Assembly (NCBI RefSeq): GCF_020781835.1 | Contig: NZ_JAJGNJ010000004.1 | Coordinates: forward strand, 186,001 to 250,000 | Direction: 5' to 3' | Origin: Microbacterium testaceum | Lineage (GTDB): Bacteria > Actinomycetota > Actinomycetes > Actinomycetales > Microbacteriaceae | Length of the DNA stretch: 64,000 nt | Shown: one piece after another, positions 26,083 through 35,889 of the stretch | How the letters are laid out: each line of letters starts with the position of its first letter | How positions within the stretch are numbered: position 1 is the stretch's first letter | The notes under the pieces: model-generated | Databases searched by the model: none | Seen by the model: only the letters and a program-made list of their open reading frames with translations | Told to the model about the DNA's origin: nothing | Made by a program: the position numbers and the translations under genes

Positions 26083-26149
26083 GCTACCCCGGGGGCGCGA
26101 CAGCGGTGTTCCGGTTAGCGTGGACGTTCCCCGTGGAGAGGATGCCCGC

Positions 26150-26473
26150 GTGAACCCGCTCGCAGCTCTGATCGGCCTTGTCTTCCTGGCGATGGGGCTT
26201 CTCGCCTACACGGGCCGATGGAAGGGCTGGATTCGGTTCCGACGCGGGTTCACCAGCACGATCGGATTCGCCTGGCTGTGGTTCGGAGCCGCGGCCACGA
26301 CAGCATCGCTGGCTGCCGCGGTTTCTTCGCTGCGGCCGCTGTTCTTCTTGCTCGTCGTCATCTCCGCGGCGCTGCTCGTGATCACAGTCGTCGCATTGTT
26401 CTGGCTTCCGCGCGCGCTTCTGCCGTCCTGGTACCTCGAGCTGCGCGACGGTTCGGGCCGCCGACCTCGGTAG
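26150..26473 (+). CDS. Small integral membrane protein of unknown function
   Basis: 107 residues from GTG 26150 with a GGAGAGG ribosome site. Three hydrophobic stretches are seen (residues ~3-20, ~38-60 and ~61-88), with a basic loop KGWIRFRRG between the first two. No family recognised. It diverges from the zinc-ribbon gene and ends a few bases before the tRNA-Val promoter. Confidence 0.65.
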   Translation: MNPLAALIGLVFLAMGLLAYTGRWKGWIRFRRGFTSTIGFAWLWFGAAATTASLAAAVSSLRPLFFLLVVISAALLVITVVALFWLPRALLPSWYLELRDGSGRRPR

Positions 26474-26476
26474 ACT
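26471..26476 (+). promoter_or_regulatory. -10 box of tRNA-Val
   Basis: TAGACT lies 11 bases before the tRNA 5' end and overlaps the stop of the preceding membrane-protein gene. Confidence 0.55.
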
Positions 26477-26487
26477 CGAGGCATCCA

Positions 26488-26560
26488 GGGCCTTTAGCTC
26501 AGCTGGTAGAGCGCCACGTTTACACCGTGGATGTCGTCGGTTCGATCCCGGCAGGGCCCA
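26488..26560 (+). tRNA. tRNA-Val (anticodon TAC)
   Basis: The 73-base cloverleaf has acceptor GGGCCTT paired with AGGGCCC, D-loop AGCTCAGCTGGTAGAGC, anticodon stem CCACG/CGTGG around loop TTTACAC (TAC), T-loop GGTTCGATCCC and discriminator A. CCA is not encoded (CCG follows). It reads valine GUA/GUG codons. Confidence 0.95.
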
Positions 26561-26563
26561 CCG

Positions 26564-27259
26564 TCAACTCAGAATGTTCACGCTCCGCGCGATCACCAGC
26601 GCCAGCAGCACGAACCCCGTGATGGCCTGCACCATCATGAACAGCTTCGCGCGCACGCTCAGAGGCATCACGTCGGTGGGGCTGAACGCCATGGCGTTGG
26701 ATGCCGAGAAGTACAGGTAGTCGATGTAACCGGGCGCCCAGTCCGCGGTGCTCGACGACCGACGCTTCACTTCGCTCACGGCATCCCCGTCGGAATCCTG
26801 CGGGAACTGGAAGTCCGCCGGCTGCAGCTGATCGCGCGGATCCCGGCGGCGCGCCACGGGCCCGCCCCGGTCCATCTCCCAGTAGATCGCGCCGTACCCG
26901 ATGACGTTGATGGCCCACACCTGTGCGGCACCGAGCAGCGTCACGGCGCCGTTGCCCTGCCCATTCAGGAGTTGACCGACGAGCAGGACGAAGGCCACCT
27001 GATTCGCGGCGAGCAGCACCGCGACGAAGGCGAGGGCGAAGGCGCGCCCGACACGGGAGTCGCGGTCCAGATGCGTCGGGTGCGCGATCAGCATGGGGAT
27101 CGCGCACAGCACGCTCGCGGCGACCACGACATACCGCAGCGCGCCCGACACATCGCTCGGCAGCACGGCGTAGAGGAGCGTGCCCAACGCGAGGAAGATC
27201 AGCACCGGCCAACGATGTTCCGGCCGCGTGCGGAATCCCGCGGACTCTCTCGACGTCAC
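26564..27259 (-). CDS. DUF1345 family membrane protein
   Basis: 231 residues with about six hydrophobic segments. The signature YIDYLYFSASNAMAFSPTDV in the C-terminal third, followed by MPLSVRAKLFMMVQAITGFV, resembles the pore-like loop of DUF1345 and small ion-channel-like proteins. Function unknown; membrane location is clear. It ends 3 bases after the tRNA-Val gene on the opposite strand, so the two are convergent. Confidence 0.8.
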   Translation of the reverse strand: MTSRESAGFRTRPEHRWPVLIFLALGTLLYAVLPSDVSGALRYVVVAASVLCAIPMLIAHPTHLDRDSRVGRAFALAFVAVLLAANQVAFVLLVGQLLNGQGNGAVTLLGAAQVWAINVIGYGAIYWEMDRGGPVARRRDPRDQLQPADFQFPQDSDGDAVSEVKRRSSSTADWAPGYIDYLYFSASNAMAFSPTDVMPLSVRAKLFMMVQAITGFVLLALVIARSVNILS

Positions 27260-27391
27260 GCGCTCAGGCTAGACCGCCGATCCTCCGCGGCCGGGAGCCC
27301 CGCGCGGGCGCCGGGAACGAGGGATGCCTCGCCGCCGAGGCATCCCCTCGCCCTCGAACCCGTATGCGCGTCTGGAGGGGCTCCGACTGAC

Positions 27392-27397
27392 TAGGCT
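27392..27397 (+). promoter_or_regulatory. -10 box of aceE
   Basis: TAGGCT about 92 bases upstream of the aceE GTG, leaving a leader of roughly 85 bases. No riboswitch-like structure is recognised in that leader. Confidence 0.5.
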
Positions 27398-27488
27398 GGA
27401 CGACGGTGAATTGTGCGGAGCAGACAAGGGTTGCCGCACACGTATGGCGATTCTCTGGCATGACCTGCCAGACGACGAAAGGTCTTCC

Positions 27489-30215
27489 GTGACTGTTCAC
27501 GACCAGGATCCGTATTCGCAGGGGCCGCAGGACAGCGACCCGGAAGAGACCGGCGAGTGGCAGGAATCCCTGCGCCAGCTCGTCCAGGCCAAGGGCCCCG
27601 GTCGTGCGCGCGAGATCATGCTGAGCCTGCTCAAGGGCTCGAAGGAACTGCACCTCAACGTGCCGATGGTTCCGACCACCGATTACATCAACACGATCGC
27701 GCAGAAGAACGAGCCGGAGTTCCCCGGTGATGAGGAGCTCGAGCGCCGGTACCGCAAGTGGATCCGCTGGAACGCGGCGGTCACCGTCCACCGCGCCCAG
27801 CGCCCCGGCATCGGTGTCGGCGGTCACATCTCCACCTACGCGTCCTCGGCGGCGCTGTACGAAGTGGGCTTCAACCACTTCTTCCGCGGCCTCGACGACC
27901 CGTCCGGCGGCGACCAGATCTTCATCCAGGGCCACGCCTCCCCCGGCACCTACGCCCGCGCCTTCCTGGAGGGCCGTCTCACCGAGGCGCAGCTCGACGG
28001 TTTCCGTCAGGAGAAGTCGGCCGCGCCCAACGGCATCCCGTCCTACCCGCACCCCCGTCTCATGCCGGAGTTCTGGCAGTTCCCGACGGTCTCGATGGGT
28101 CTCGGTCCGATCAACGCCATCTACCAGGCGATGTCGAACAAGTACCTCTCGAACCGTGGCATCAAGGACGTCTCCGACTCGCACGTGTGGGCCTACCTCG
28201 GTGACGGCGAGATGGACGAGGTCGAAAGCCGCGGCCAGCTCCAGGTCGCCGCGAACGAGGGCCTGGACAACCTGACCTTCATCGTCAACTGCAACCTGCA
28301 GCGTCTCGACGGCCCGGTCCGCGGTAACGGCAAGATCATCCAGGAGCTCGAGAGCTTCTTCCGCGGCGCCGGCTGGAACGTCATCAAGGTCGTCTGGGGC
28401 CGGGAGTGGGACGACCTGCTCGCCCGCGACACCGAGGGCGCGCTGCTGAACCTCATGAACTCCACGCCCGACGGCGACTACCAGACCTACAAGGCCGAGA
28501 ACGGCGCGTACGTCCGCGAGCACTTCTTCGGCCGCGACCCGCGCGCGCTCGAGCTGGTCAAGGACTACACCGACGAGCAGATCTGGGGCCTCAAGCGCGG
28601 TGGACACGACTACCGCAAGGTCTTCGCGGCGTTCAAGGCGGCCAAGGAGCACAAGGGCCAGCCGACCGTCATCCTCGCCAAGACCATCAAGGGCTACGGC
28701 CTCGGTCCCCACTTCGAGGGCCGCAACGCCACGCACCAGATGAAGAAGCTGACGCTGGACGACCTCAAGGCCTTCCGCGACGCGATGGACATCCCGGTGT
28801 CCGACGCCCAGCTCGAGGAGAACCCGTACCAGCCGCCGTACTACAACCCCGGCGAGAACGACGAGACCATCAAGTACATGCTCGAGCGTCGTCGCGCGCT
28901 CGGCGGCTTCCTGCCCGAGCGTCGCACGACGCACGTCGGTCTCGAACTCCCCGGCGACCAGGCGTACGCGCTGCCCAAGAAGGGTTCGGGCACCCAGGAG
29001 GTCGCCACGACGATGGCGTTCGTCCGCCTGCTCAAGGACCTGCTGCGCGTCAAGGGCTTCGGTCACCGCATCGTGCCGATCATCCCCGACGAGGCCCGCA
29101 CCTTCGGCATGGATGCCTACTTCCCGACGGCGAAGATCTACAACCCCAAGGGTCAGCACTACACTTCCGTCGACCGCGAGCTGCTCCTGGCCTACAAGGA
29201 GAGCCCCGAGGGGCAGATCATCCACGTCGGCATCAACGAGGCGGGCGCCCTCGCGGCGTTCACCGCCGCCGGCACGTCGTACGCGACGCACGGCGAGCCG
29301 CTGATCCCGGTCTACGTGTTCTACTCGATGTTCGGCTTCCAGCGCACGGGCGACGCCCAGTGGGCGGCGGGCGACCAGATGGCGCGCGGGTTCATCATCG
29401 GTGCCACCGCCGGCCGCACCACGCTGACCGGCGAGGGCCTCCAGCACGCCGACGGACACTCGCAGCTGCTGGCATCCACGAACCCCGCCACGGTGTCGTA
29501 CGACCCCGCCTACGGGTACGAGATCGCGCACATCGTCCGCTCGGGCATCGAGCGCATGTACGGCGGAGAGCACCCCGACCCGAACGTCATGTACTACATG
29601 ACGGTCTACAACGAGCCGCTGGTGCAGCCCGCCGAGCCCGAGGGCGTCGACGTGGACGGGATCGTCCGCGGCATCCACCGTGTGTCGGTCGGCGAGGGCG
29701 ACGGTCCCCGCGCCCAGCTGCTCGCGTCGGGCGTCGGTGTGCCGTGGGCGTACGAGGCCCAGCGTCTGCTCAAGGACGACTGGGGTGTCGTCGCTGACGT
29801 GTGGTCGGTGACCTCGTGGAGCGAGCTGCGCCGCGACGGCCTCGCCGCCGACGAGCACAACTTCCTGCACCCCGACGCCGAGCCCCGCACCGCGTACCTC
29901 ACCGAGAAGCTCCGGGATGCCGAGGGCCCGGTGATCGCGGTCAGCGACTGGATGCACGCTGTCCAGGACCAGATCCGTCAGTGGGTTCCGCAGCGCTACC
30001 TCACGCTGGGCGCCGACGGCTTCGGTTTCTCCGACACGCGCGCGGCGGCTCGCCGCTTCTTCAAGATCGACGGCCCCTCGCTCGTGGTGCGTGCCCTGCA
30101 GGGCCTCGCGGACGAGGGCAAGGTCGACCGCTCGGTCATCGCGCAGGCCATCGAGAAGTACCGCCTGCACGACGTCAACGCCGGCACGAGCGGGAACGCC
30201 GGCGGCGAGGCCTGA
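27489..30215 (+). CDS. aceE: Pyruvate dehydrogenase E1 component, homodimeric
   Basis: 908 residues, typical for the single-chain E1. The thiamine-diphosphate motif [17 protein letters not shown]...NCN lies near residue 238-275; the transketolase-like pyrimidine domain and the C-terminal domain follow. It decarboxylates pyruvate and passes the acetyl group to E2, making acetyl-CoA. GTG 27489 is preferred to the in-frame ATG at 27324 because it gives the family N-terminus ([15 protein letters not shown]) and follows GAAAGG. The regulator and fatty-acid synthase genes come directly after, so acetyl-CoA supply and use may be co-expressed. Confidence 0.95.
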   Translation: MTVHDQDPYSQGPQDSDPEETGEWQESLRQLVQAKGPGRAREIMLSLLKGSKELHLNVPMVPTTDYINTIAQKNEPEFPGDEELERRYRKWIRWNAAVTVHRAQRPGIGVGGHISTYASSAALYEVGFNHFFRGLDDPSGGDQIFIQGHASPGTYARAFLEGRLTEAQLDGFRQEKSAAPNGIPSYPHPRLMPEFWQFPTVSMGLGPINAIYQAMSNKYLSNRGIKDVSDSHVWAYLGDGEMDEVESRGQLQVAANEGLDNLTFIVNCNLQRLDGPVRGNGKIIQELESFFRGAGWNVIKVVWGREWDDLLARDTEGALLNLMNSTPDGDYQTYKAENGAYVREHFFGRDPRALELVKDYTDEQIWGLKRGGHDYRKVFAAFKAAKEHKGQPTVILAKTIKGYGLGPHFEGRNATHQMKKLTLDDLKAFRDAMDIPVSDAQLEENPYQPPYYNPGENDETIKYMLERRRALGGFLPERRTTHVGLELPGDQAYALPKKGSGTQEVATTMAFVRLLKDLLRVKGFGHRIVPIIPDEARTFGMDAYFPTAKIYNPKGQHYTSVDRELLLAYKESPEGQIIHVGINEAGALAAFTAAGTSYATHGEPLIPVYVFYSMFGFQRTGDAQWAAGDQMARGFIIGATAGRTTLTGEGLQHADGHSQLLASTNPATVSYDPAYGYEIAHIVRSGIERMYGGEHPDPNVMYYMTVYNEPLVQPAEPEGVDVDGIVRGIHRVSVGEGDGPRAQLLASGVGVPWAYEAQRLLKDDWGVVADVWSVTSWSELRRDGLAADEHNFLHPDAEPRTAYLTEKLRDAEGPVIAVSDWMHAVQDQIRQWVPQRYLTLGADGFGFSDTRAAARRFFKIDGPSLVVRALQGLADEGKVDRSVIAQAIEKYRLHDVNAGTSGNAGGEA

Positions 30216-30219
30216 TCGC

Positions 30220-31491
30220 GTGACCGATCGCGCGGACCACGACGGTTCGGGAGGGGGCGGGTCGACCGCCCCCTCCCGGGCGGCGGAGGAGAAAGCCGAC
30301 ACGCTGGCGTGGCTGCGCCGCATCTCGGGCGACCTCGCCACCGCGACGATCCAGCGGCTCGAAGAGACGCTCCCCTGGTACGCCGAGATGCCGCCGGCCC
30401 GCCGCTCGGCGGTCGGGCTCGTGGCGCAGGCGGGCATCACCTCATTCCTCCAGTGGTTCGAGGAGCCGGCGTCCACTCCCGCGATCGCGGCGGACATCTT
30501 CGCCGCAGCCCCTCGCGAACTGCTGCGCAGCGTCAGCCTCACCCAGACGCTGCAACTCGTGCGCGTCACCGTCGAGGTGATGGAGGAGCGCGTCGCCGGT
30601 CGCAGCGAACGCGTCCGCGAGGCGATGCTGTCGTACTCGCGAGAGGTCGCCTTCGCGGCCGCCGACGTCTATGCGCGCGCGGCCGAGGCCCGCGGGCTCT
30701 GGGACGCCCGACTCGAGGCGCTCGTCGTGGACTCGATCCTCACCGGAGAAGCCGACGACGAACTCCCCAGTCGCATCGCGGCTCTCGGGTGGCACGGGCA
30801 CGGTGAGGTGGCGGTGCTGGTGGGCACGACTCCCCCACAGCTCGACGTCGACCATGTGCGTCGCACCTCCCGCAAGCTCGGCGTCGATGTCTTGATCGGC
30901 GTGCAGGGATCGCGGCTCGTGCTCGTCATCGGCCGGGCCGATCTCCCCGTGCGCGGTCGTGAGGAGGTCGCCGAGCTTCCCTTCACCGAGATCGCCAAGC
31001 GCTTGGAGCCGAGTTTCGGCTCGGGGCACCTCGTGCTGGGTCCCGCCGTGGCGGCCCTCGTCGACGCGGGGCAGAGTGCGCGCGCGGCTCTGGCCGGGTT
31101 CGCGGTGGCCCGCGCCTGGCGACACGCCCCGCGTCCCGTCGAGGCCGACGACCTGCTGCCCGAGCGTGCCCTCGCCGGTGACGCGGTGGCCAAGCAGACG
31201 CTCGTCGAGCGGGTCTACCGCCCGCTCCAGGCCCACAGTGCCGATCTCGTCGCCACGCTGTGGAGCTACCTCGACAACGGGCGCTCCCTCGAGGCGACGG
31301 CGCGCGAACTCTACGTGCACCCCAACACCGTGCGGTACCGCCTCAAGCGCGTCTCCGAGGTGATCGGGTGGGATGCCACCGGACCACGCGAGGCGCTGAT
31401 CCTGCAGACCGCGCTGATCCTCGGATCCATCGGAACGGATGCCACTCGCCGCCGCGGACCGGGGGTCCGGCGCACCGCTCCCCCCCGCTGA
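30220..31491 (+). CDS. fasR: PucR-type regulator of fatty-acid synthesis (FasR-like)
   Basis: 423 residues. The C-terminal PucR helix-turn-helix is clear (RSLEATARELYVHPNTVRYR, residues ~357-378); the centre has the GGDEF-like/CdaR sensor fold. In Streptomyces, a regulator of this type, FasR, sits directly before fabD-fabH-acpP-fabF and activates that operon; the same order is seen here, which supports the name. GTG 30220 starts 4 bases after the aceE stop, so it is probably translated from the aceE transcript as well. Confidence 0.85.
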   Translation: MTDRADHDGSGGGGSTAPSRAAEEKADTLAWLRRISGDLATATIQRLEETLPWYAEMPPARRSAVGLVAQAGITSFLQWFEEPASTPAIAADIFAAAPRELLRSVSLTQTLQLVRVTVEVMEERVAGRSERVREAMLSYSREVAFAAADVYARAAEARGLWDARLEALVVDSILTGEADDELPSRIAALGWHGHGEVAVLVGTTPPQLDVDHVRRTSRKLGVDVLIGVQGSRLVLVIGRADLPVRGREEVAELPFTEIAKRLEPSFGSGHLVLGPAVAALVDAGQSARAALAGFAVARAWRHAPRPVEADDLLPERALAGDAVAKQTLVERVYRPLQAHSADLVATLWSYLDNGRSLEATARELYVHPNTVRYRLKRVSEVIGWDATGPREALILQTALILGSIGTDATRRRGPGVRRTAPPR

Positions 31492-31573
31492 TGCACGGCG
31501 CGCACAAAGACACGCCGATTTTCTGTGCCGATATCTCCAGAACGGCCCGGCGGATCCTTGACAGGATGGGACG

Positions 31574-32494
31574 GTGATCATCGCCGTCTTCCCCGGACAG
31601 GGTTCTCAGACCCCCGGGTTCCTCTCGCCGTGGCTCGAGATCGACGGGACGCGGGAGCGTCTGGCCGCCGCCTCCGAGCACGCCGGAGTCGACCTCCTCG
31701 CCGCGGGCACCGAATGGGATGCCGACCGGATTCGCGACACCAAAGTCGCCCAGCCCCTGATCGTGGCCGCGAGCCTGCTGTCGTGGAGCGCCCTGAGGGA
31801 TCGGGCGGGTCGGGCGGCTGACGGCGTCGCGGGCCACTCGGTGGGCGAGTTCGCCGCGCTGGCGGCATCCGGAGTGCTCTCCGAGGAGGACGCTCTGCGC
31901 CTCGTCGGCATCCGGGGACGTGCGATGGCCGAAGCGGCCGCGGCCGTGGAGACCGGCATGAGCGCCGTCGTCGGCGGCGATGAGCAGACGGTGCTCGACC
32001 GCCTCGACGCGCTCGGCCTGACGCCTGCCAACTACAACGGCGGCGGACAGATCGTGGCCGCCGGCGAGGTCTCGGCCCTGAGCGAGCTCGCCGCCGATGC
32101 GCCGCGCGGCTCCCGCGTGATCCCCCTGCAGGTCGCGGGTGCCTTCCACACCCGGTTCATGGAACCCGCCGTCGAGACCCTCCGCGCCGCCGCGGCCGAC
32201 GTCACAGCCTCCGCCCCCGACGTGACGCTGTGGACGAACTCCGACGGGTCTGTCGTCGATGACGGACGCCGGGCCGTGGACCTCGTCGTCGCCCAGGTGG
32301 CATCCCCTGTCCGATGGGACCGCTGTATGACCTCTTTCGCCGACCACGGCGTGACGGGCATCATCGAACTCGCGCCCGCCGGCGCCCTCACGGGCCTGGC
32401 GAAGCGCGCCCTGCGCGGAACCCCCACCGTCGCCGTCAAGACTCCGGACGACCTCGACGCGGCCGTCGCACTGCTGAAGGGAGAGCAGGCATGA
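31574..32494 (+). CDS. fabD: Malonyl-CoA:ACP transacylase
   Basis: 306 residues. Catalytic serine in GHSVGE (Ser89), partner histidine in GAFHTRFM (~193), N-terminal FPGQGSQ oxyanion motif, and NYNGGGQIV. It transfers malonyl groups from CoA to ACP to feed chain extension. GTG 31574 follows AGGATGGGACG. The 82-base gap after fasR may hold a promoter. fabH overlaps the fabD stop as ATGA, so expression is tightly coupled. Confidence 0.94.
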   Translation: MIIAVFPGQGSQTPGFLSPWLEIDGTRERLAAASEHAGVDLLAAGTEWDADRIRDTKVAQPLIVAASLLSWSALRDRAGRAADGVAGHSVGEFAALAASGVLSEEDALRLVGIRGRAMAEAAAAVETGMSAVVGGDEQTVLDRLDALGLTPANYNGGGQIVAAGEVSALSELAADAPRGSRVIPLQVAGAFHTRFMEPAVETLRAAAADVTASAPDVTLWTNSDGSVVDDGRRAVDLVVAQVASPVRWDRCMTSFADHGVTGIIELAPAGALTGLAKRALRGTPTVAVKTPDDLDAAVALLKGEQA

Positions 32495-33495
32495 GCACCC
32501 CCACCCTCCGTCAGCTCCAGGGCCCCGCCCACACCCGCATCTACTCCTACGGGGCCGCTCGCGGCGAGAACTTCGTCCCCAACGACGATCTCGTCGGCCC
32601 GATCGACTCCAGCGACGAGTGGATCCGACAGCGCACCGGGATCGTCACGCGCGTCCGCGCGAACAAGGAGACGGATGCCATCGACTTGGCGTCCGAGGCC
32701 GCGCGCGAAGCCGTCGAGAAGTCCGGCGTCGCTCCGAGTGACATCGACGCGGTGATCGTCGCGACGATCAGCAACCCGAAGCAGACGCCCTCCGCCTCGG
32801 CGATCGTCGCCGATCGCATCGGTGCGAACCCCGCGGCCGCGTACGACGTCAACGCCGCCTGCGCGGGCTTCGCCTACGGCGTCGCCCAGGCCGACGCCCT
32901 CATCCGCGGGGGCCTGGCAACGCACGTCGTCGTCGTGGGCGCCGAGAAGCTCAGCGATGTCGTCGACCCGACCGACCGCAGCATCTCGTTCCTGCTGGGC
33001 GACGGCGCCGGAGCGGTCGTCGTCGGTCCGAGCGACACCCCCGGCATCGGACCCACGATCTGGGGTTCGGACGGCTCGAAGGCCGACGCGGTCGGCATGA
33101 ACCACACGCTCACCGACTTCCGCGACGGTGTTGCCCCGTGGCCCACGCTCCGCCAGGAGGGACCCACCGTGTTCCGCTGGGCCGTGTGGGAGATGGTCAA
33201 GGTCGCCCGACAGGCCATCGAGGCCGCCGGCATCCAGCCCTCCGACCTGGCCGCGTTCGTGCCGCACCAGGCCAACATGCGCATCATCGACGAGTTCGCC
33301 AAGCAGCTGGGACTGCCCGAGTCCGTCGTGATCGGCCGTGACATCGAGACCACCGGCAACACCTCCGCCGCCTCGATCCCGCTCGCCACCCACCGCCTGC
33401 TCGAGGAGCATCCCGAGCTCAGCGGCGGCCTCGCGCTGCAGATCGGCTTCGGTGCCGGTCTCGTCTTCGGCGCGCAGGTCGTCGTCCTCCCCTGA
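32491..33495 (+). CDS. fabH: Beta-ketoacyl-ACP synthase III
   Basis: 334 residues. It condenses an acyl-CoA starter with malonyl-ACP, the first step of chain building. Cys-His-Asn triad: NAACAGF (Cys124), VPHQANMR (His259), TTGNTSAAS (Asn290). Starter preference (branched or straight) cannot be judged, though branched-chain primers are usual in this order. The start ATG overlaps the fabD stop. Confidence 0.94.
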   Translation: MSTPTLRQLQGPAHTRIYSYGAARGENFVPNDDLVGPIDSSDEWIRQRTGIVTRVRANKETDAIDLASEAAREAVEKSGVAPSDIDAVIVATISNPKQTPSASAIVADRIGANPAAAYDVNAACAGFAYGVAQADALIRGGLATHVVVVGAEKLSDVVDPTDRSISFLLGDGAGAVVVGPSDTPGIGPTIWGSDGSKADAVGMNHTLTDFRDGVAPWPTLRQEGPTVFRWAVWEMVKVARQAIEAAGIQPSDLAAFVPHQANMRIIDEFAKQLGLPESVVIGRDIETTGNTSAASIPLATHRLLEEHPELSGGLALQIGFGAGLVFGAQVVVLP

Positions 33496-33513
33496 CGCGC
33501 GAGCGTCGAACCC

Positions 33514-33519
33514 TAGACT
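33514..33519 (+). promoter_or_regulatory. Candidate internal promoter (-10 box) of acpP
   Basis: TAGACT lies between fabH and acpP, 52 bases before the acpP ATG. It matches other boxes in the window and would let acpP be made at a higher level than the enzymes. Confidence 0.5.
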
Positions 33520-33571
33520 GATCGGGGCTCGGGACGACTCCCCGGGCCCGCCCCCAACAACAGGAGAAATC

Positions 33572-33820
33572 ATGGCATTCACCAACGACGAGGTTCTCGC
33601 CGGCCTTGCCGAGCTGATCACCGACGAGACCGGCATCTCGGCCGACGAGGTCGCGCTCGAGAAGTCGTTCACGGACGACCTCGACATCGACTCGATCTCG
33701 ATGATGACGATCGTCGTCAACGCCGAGGAGAAGTTCGGCGTCACCATCCCCGACGACGAGGTCAAGAACCTCAAGACCGTCGGCGACGCCGTCACGTACA
33801 TCTCGTCGAACCAGTCCTGA
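33572..33820 (+). CDS. acpP: Acyl carrier protein
   Basis: 82 acidic residues. The phosphopantetheine site is in DLDIDSISMM (Ser41); the motif reads DSI rather than the common DSL. It shuttles growing acyl chains between the Fab enzymes. An AGGAGAAATC ribosome site is very strong. It has its own promoter-like box upstream and a stable hairpin directly downstream, both suited to the high ACP levels cells need. Confidence 0.97.
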   Translation: MAFTNDEVLAGLAELITDETGISADEVALEKSFTDDLDIDSISMMTIVVNAEEKFGVTIPDDEVKNLKTVGDAVTYISSNQS

Positions 33821-33825
33821 CCCTC

Positions 33826-33851
33826 CCGGTGGGGGCTGCGGCCCCCACCGG
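33826..33851 (+). terminator. Hairpin between acpP and fabF
   Basis: Perfect 11-bp stem CCGGTGGGGGC / GCCCCCACCGG with loop TGCG, six bases after the acpP stop and 35 bases before fabF. It probably acts as a partial terminator or an mRNA-protecting hairpin. Confidence 0.7.
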
Positions 33852-33885
33852 TCACGACCTTTCCGGCCGCATCAAGGATCCAACC

Positions 33886-35124
33886 ATGAGCACACCCCGC
33901 ATCGTCGTCACCGGTATCGGTGCCACCTCGCCCATCGGCGGGACGGCCCCCGACAGCTGGTCCGCGCTGCTGTCCGGTGCCTCCGGCGCACGCACCCTCG
34001 AGCACGAATGGGTCGAGCAGTACCAGCTCCCGGTCACGTTCGCGGCCGAGGCGCTCGTGCGCCCGGACACCGTCCTCGAGCGTCCCGTCGCTAAGCGCCT
34101 CGATCCGTCGTCGCAGCTGGCGATGGTCGCGGCGAAGGAGGCGTGGGAGGACGCGGGCAGTCCGGACATCGACCCCGATCGCCTCGGGGTCGATTTCGCC
34201 ACGGGGATCGGTGGAGTGTGGACGCTCCTCGACGCATGGGACACCCTGCGTGAGAAGGGCCCGCGTCGGGTCATGCCCATGACCGTGCCGATGCTCATGC
34301 CCAATGCGGCGGCCGGCAACCTGTCGCTGCACTTCAACGCCCGCGCGTTCGCGCGCACGGTGGCCTCGGCGTGCGCGTCGAGCACCGAATCGATCGTCAA
34401 CGCCGTGCAGCACATCCGCGACGGCCTCGCCGACGTCGTGATCGCCGGTGGCACCGAATCGGCGATCCACCCCATCACGATCGCGTCGTTCGCCTCGATG
34501 CAGGCGCTGTCCAAGCGGAACGACTCCCCCGAGACCGCGTCGCGCCCCGGCAGCATCGACCGCGACGGCTTCGTCATGGGCGAGGGCGCGGGCGTGCTCA
34601 TCCTCGAGACCGAGGATCACGCCAAGGCGCGCGGGGCGAAGATCTACGCCTCGATCGTGGGCGGCGGCGTCACGGCCGACTCGTACCACATCACCGCCAA
34701 CGACCCCGAGGGTCGCGGCGCCGCCCGTGCGGTCCGCATGGCGTTGGAGATGGCGGGGGCGTCGGCCGACGACGTCACCCACATCAACGCCCACGCCACC
34801 TCCACCCCGGTCGGGGACCCGAACGAGTACCAGGCGCTGCGCGCGGTCTTCGGCGAACGCGTCGACGAGATCCCGGTGTCGGCCACCAAGGCATCCACCG
34901 GTCACCTCCTCGGCGGGACGGGTGCCCTCGAGGCCATCTTCACGGTGCTCGCGCTCCAGAAGCGCGTCGCCCCGCCCACGATCAACATCACCGAGCAGGA
35001 CCCCGAGGTGCCCTTCGCGCTCTCGGGTTCGCCCGTCGAACTCGGCTCGGGCGACCAGCTGGCCATCAGCAACTCGTTCGGGTTCGGCGGTCACAACGCC
35101 GTCGTGGCGATCGCGTCCGTCTGA
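33886..35124 (+). CDS. fabF: Beta-ketoacyl-ACP synthase II
   Basis: 412 residues. The elongating condensing enzyme of type II synthesis. Cys-His-His triad: SACASS (Cys163), NAHATSTPVGD (His303), TKASTGHLLGG (His340). ATG 33886 gives the usual N-terminus (STPRIVVTGIGATSPIG). It is the last gene of the fasR-fabD-fabH-acpP-fabF block and is followed by a hairpin terminator. Confidence 0.95.
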   Translation: MSTPRIVVTGIGATSPIGGTAPDSWSALLSGASGARTLEHEWVEQYQLPVTFAAEALVRPDTVLERPVAKRLDPSSQLAMVAAKEAWEDAGSPDIDPDRLGVDFATGIGGVWTLLDAWDTLREKGPRRVMPMTVPMLMPNAAAGNLSLHFNARAFARTVASACASSTESIVNAVQHIRDGLADVVIAGGTESAIHPITIASFASMQALSKRNDSPETASRPGSIDRDGFVMGEGAGVLILETEDHAKARGAKIYASIVGGGVTADSYHITANDPEGRGAARAVRMALEMAGASADDVTHINAHATSTPVGDPNEYQALRAVFGERVDEIPVSATKASTGHLLGGTGALEAIFTVLALQKRVAPPTINITEQDPEVPFALSGSPVELGSGDQLAISNSFGFGGHNAVVAIASV

Positions 35125-35135
35125 TCACGGCCGAA

Positions 35136-35177
35136 CGCCCCCGGCATCCCCCGACTGCTGCGGGGATGACGGGGGCG
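35136..35177 (+). terminator. Terminator of the fab operon
   Basis: An imperfect GC-rich hairpin, CGCCCCCGGCATCCCC pairing with GGGGATGACGGGGGCG around a 10-base loop, lies 12 bases after fabF. Confidence 0.7.
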
Positions 35178-35268
35178 CTCGGTGTTGATCGGGCGAAGGA
35201 TACGCGGTCCCGGTACCGGGAAACGGTCACCGGCCTCCGGTAATGACGCCTCCCCCACCCGACATCTC

Positions 35269-35772
35269 TCAGCCGACCTTGTGCAGCCAGACGATGCGCT
35301 GCTCGTCGCCGGCGTGGCGGAAGGGCTCGAGCTCCTCGTCCCACGCCGAGCCCAGGGCCACGTCGAGTTCACGCTGGAGCTCGAACGGGTCGCCCGCGGC
35401 GACCTCCATGGCGTATCGGACACGGTCCTCGCCGATGACGACGTTGCCGGCGGCATCCGTCTGGGCGTAGTGGATGCCGAGCCCCGGCGTGTGCATCCAG
35501 CGGCCACCGTCGCTGCGAGGCGTCGGATCCTCGCTGACCTCGAAGCGCAGGTGCTCCCAGCCGCGGATCGCACTGGCCAGAGCGGCGCCGGATCCGACCG
35601 GGCCCTCCCAGTAGAACTCGGCACGCCGACTGCCGTGGAGCACGGGCTGATCGGCCCAGTCGAAGTTGACCGCACGGCCGAGAGCGCGTCCTACCGCCCA
35701 CTCGAGGTGGGGGCACAACGCGCGCGGCGCCGAGTGGATGAGGATCACTCCGCGCGAAGACGTGGTCGCCAT
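35269..35772 (-). CDS. DUF3145 family protein
   Basis: 167 residues matching the actinobacteria-specific DUF3145 family (GVILIHSAPRALCPHLEWAV at the start, then WADQPVLHGSRRAEFYWEGP and WLHKVG at the end). Function unknown. It is soluble, with no signal peptide. Neighbourhood to fabF is conserved in related genera as far as I recall. It is transcribed from a good promoter at 35848-35876 and converges with the fab operon terminator. Confidence 0.88.
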   Translation of the reverse strand: MATTSSRGVILIHSAPRALCPHLEWAVGRALGRAVNFDWADQPVLHGSRRAEFYWEGPVGSGAALASAIRGWEHLRFEVSEDPTPRSDGGRWMHTPGLGIHYAQTDAAGNVVIGEDRVRYAMEVAAGDPFELQRELDVALGSAWDEELEPFRHAGDEQRIVWLHKVG

Positions 35773-35847
35773 GGTCTCTCCTTCGTCAGGTACGTCTTCC
35801 CCTACGACCTGCGCGAGAGCGGTGGCGGCTGTTCGGTTGTCTCGGTC

Positions 35848-35876
35848 ATTATCGCCCGTTCATAACGAAATCACAA
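35848..35876 (-). promoter_or_regulatory. Sigma-70-type promoter of the DUF3145 gene
   Basis: Minus strand: -35 TTGTGA at 35871-35876 and -10 GATAAT at 35848-35853, spaced exactly 17 bases. It is the best two-box promoter in the window and lies about 75 bases upstream of the ATG. Confidence 0.7.
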
Positions 35877-35889
35877 CACTGTGATTCCG

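Noticed and set aside
27264..30569. Very long minus-strand ORF (about 1,100 codons) over aceE
   Set aside because: It mirrors aceE, has no motifs and reflects the lack of stops opposite a GC-rich gene.
31558..31563. TTGACA just before fabD as a -35 box
   Set aside because: It lies only 10 bases before the GTG start, so there is no room for a -10 box and transcript start.
32032..35094. Minus-strand ORF of about 1,020 codons over fabH-fabF
   Set aside because: It spans several real genes and has no family signature.
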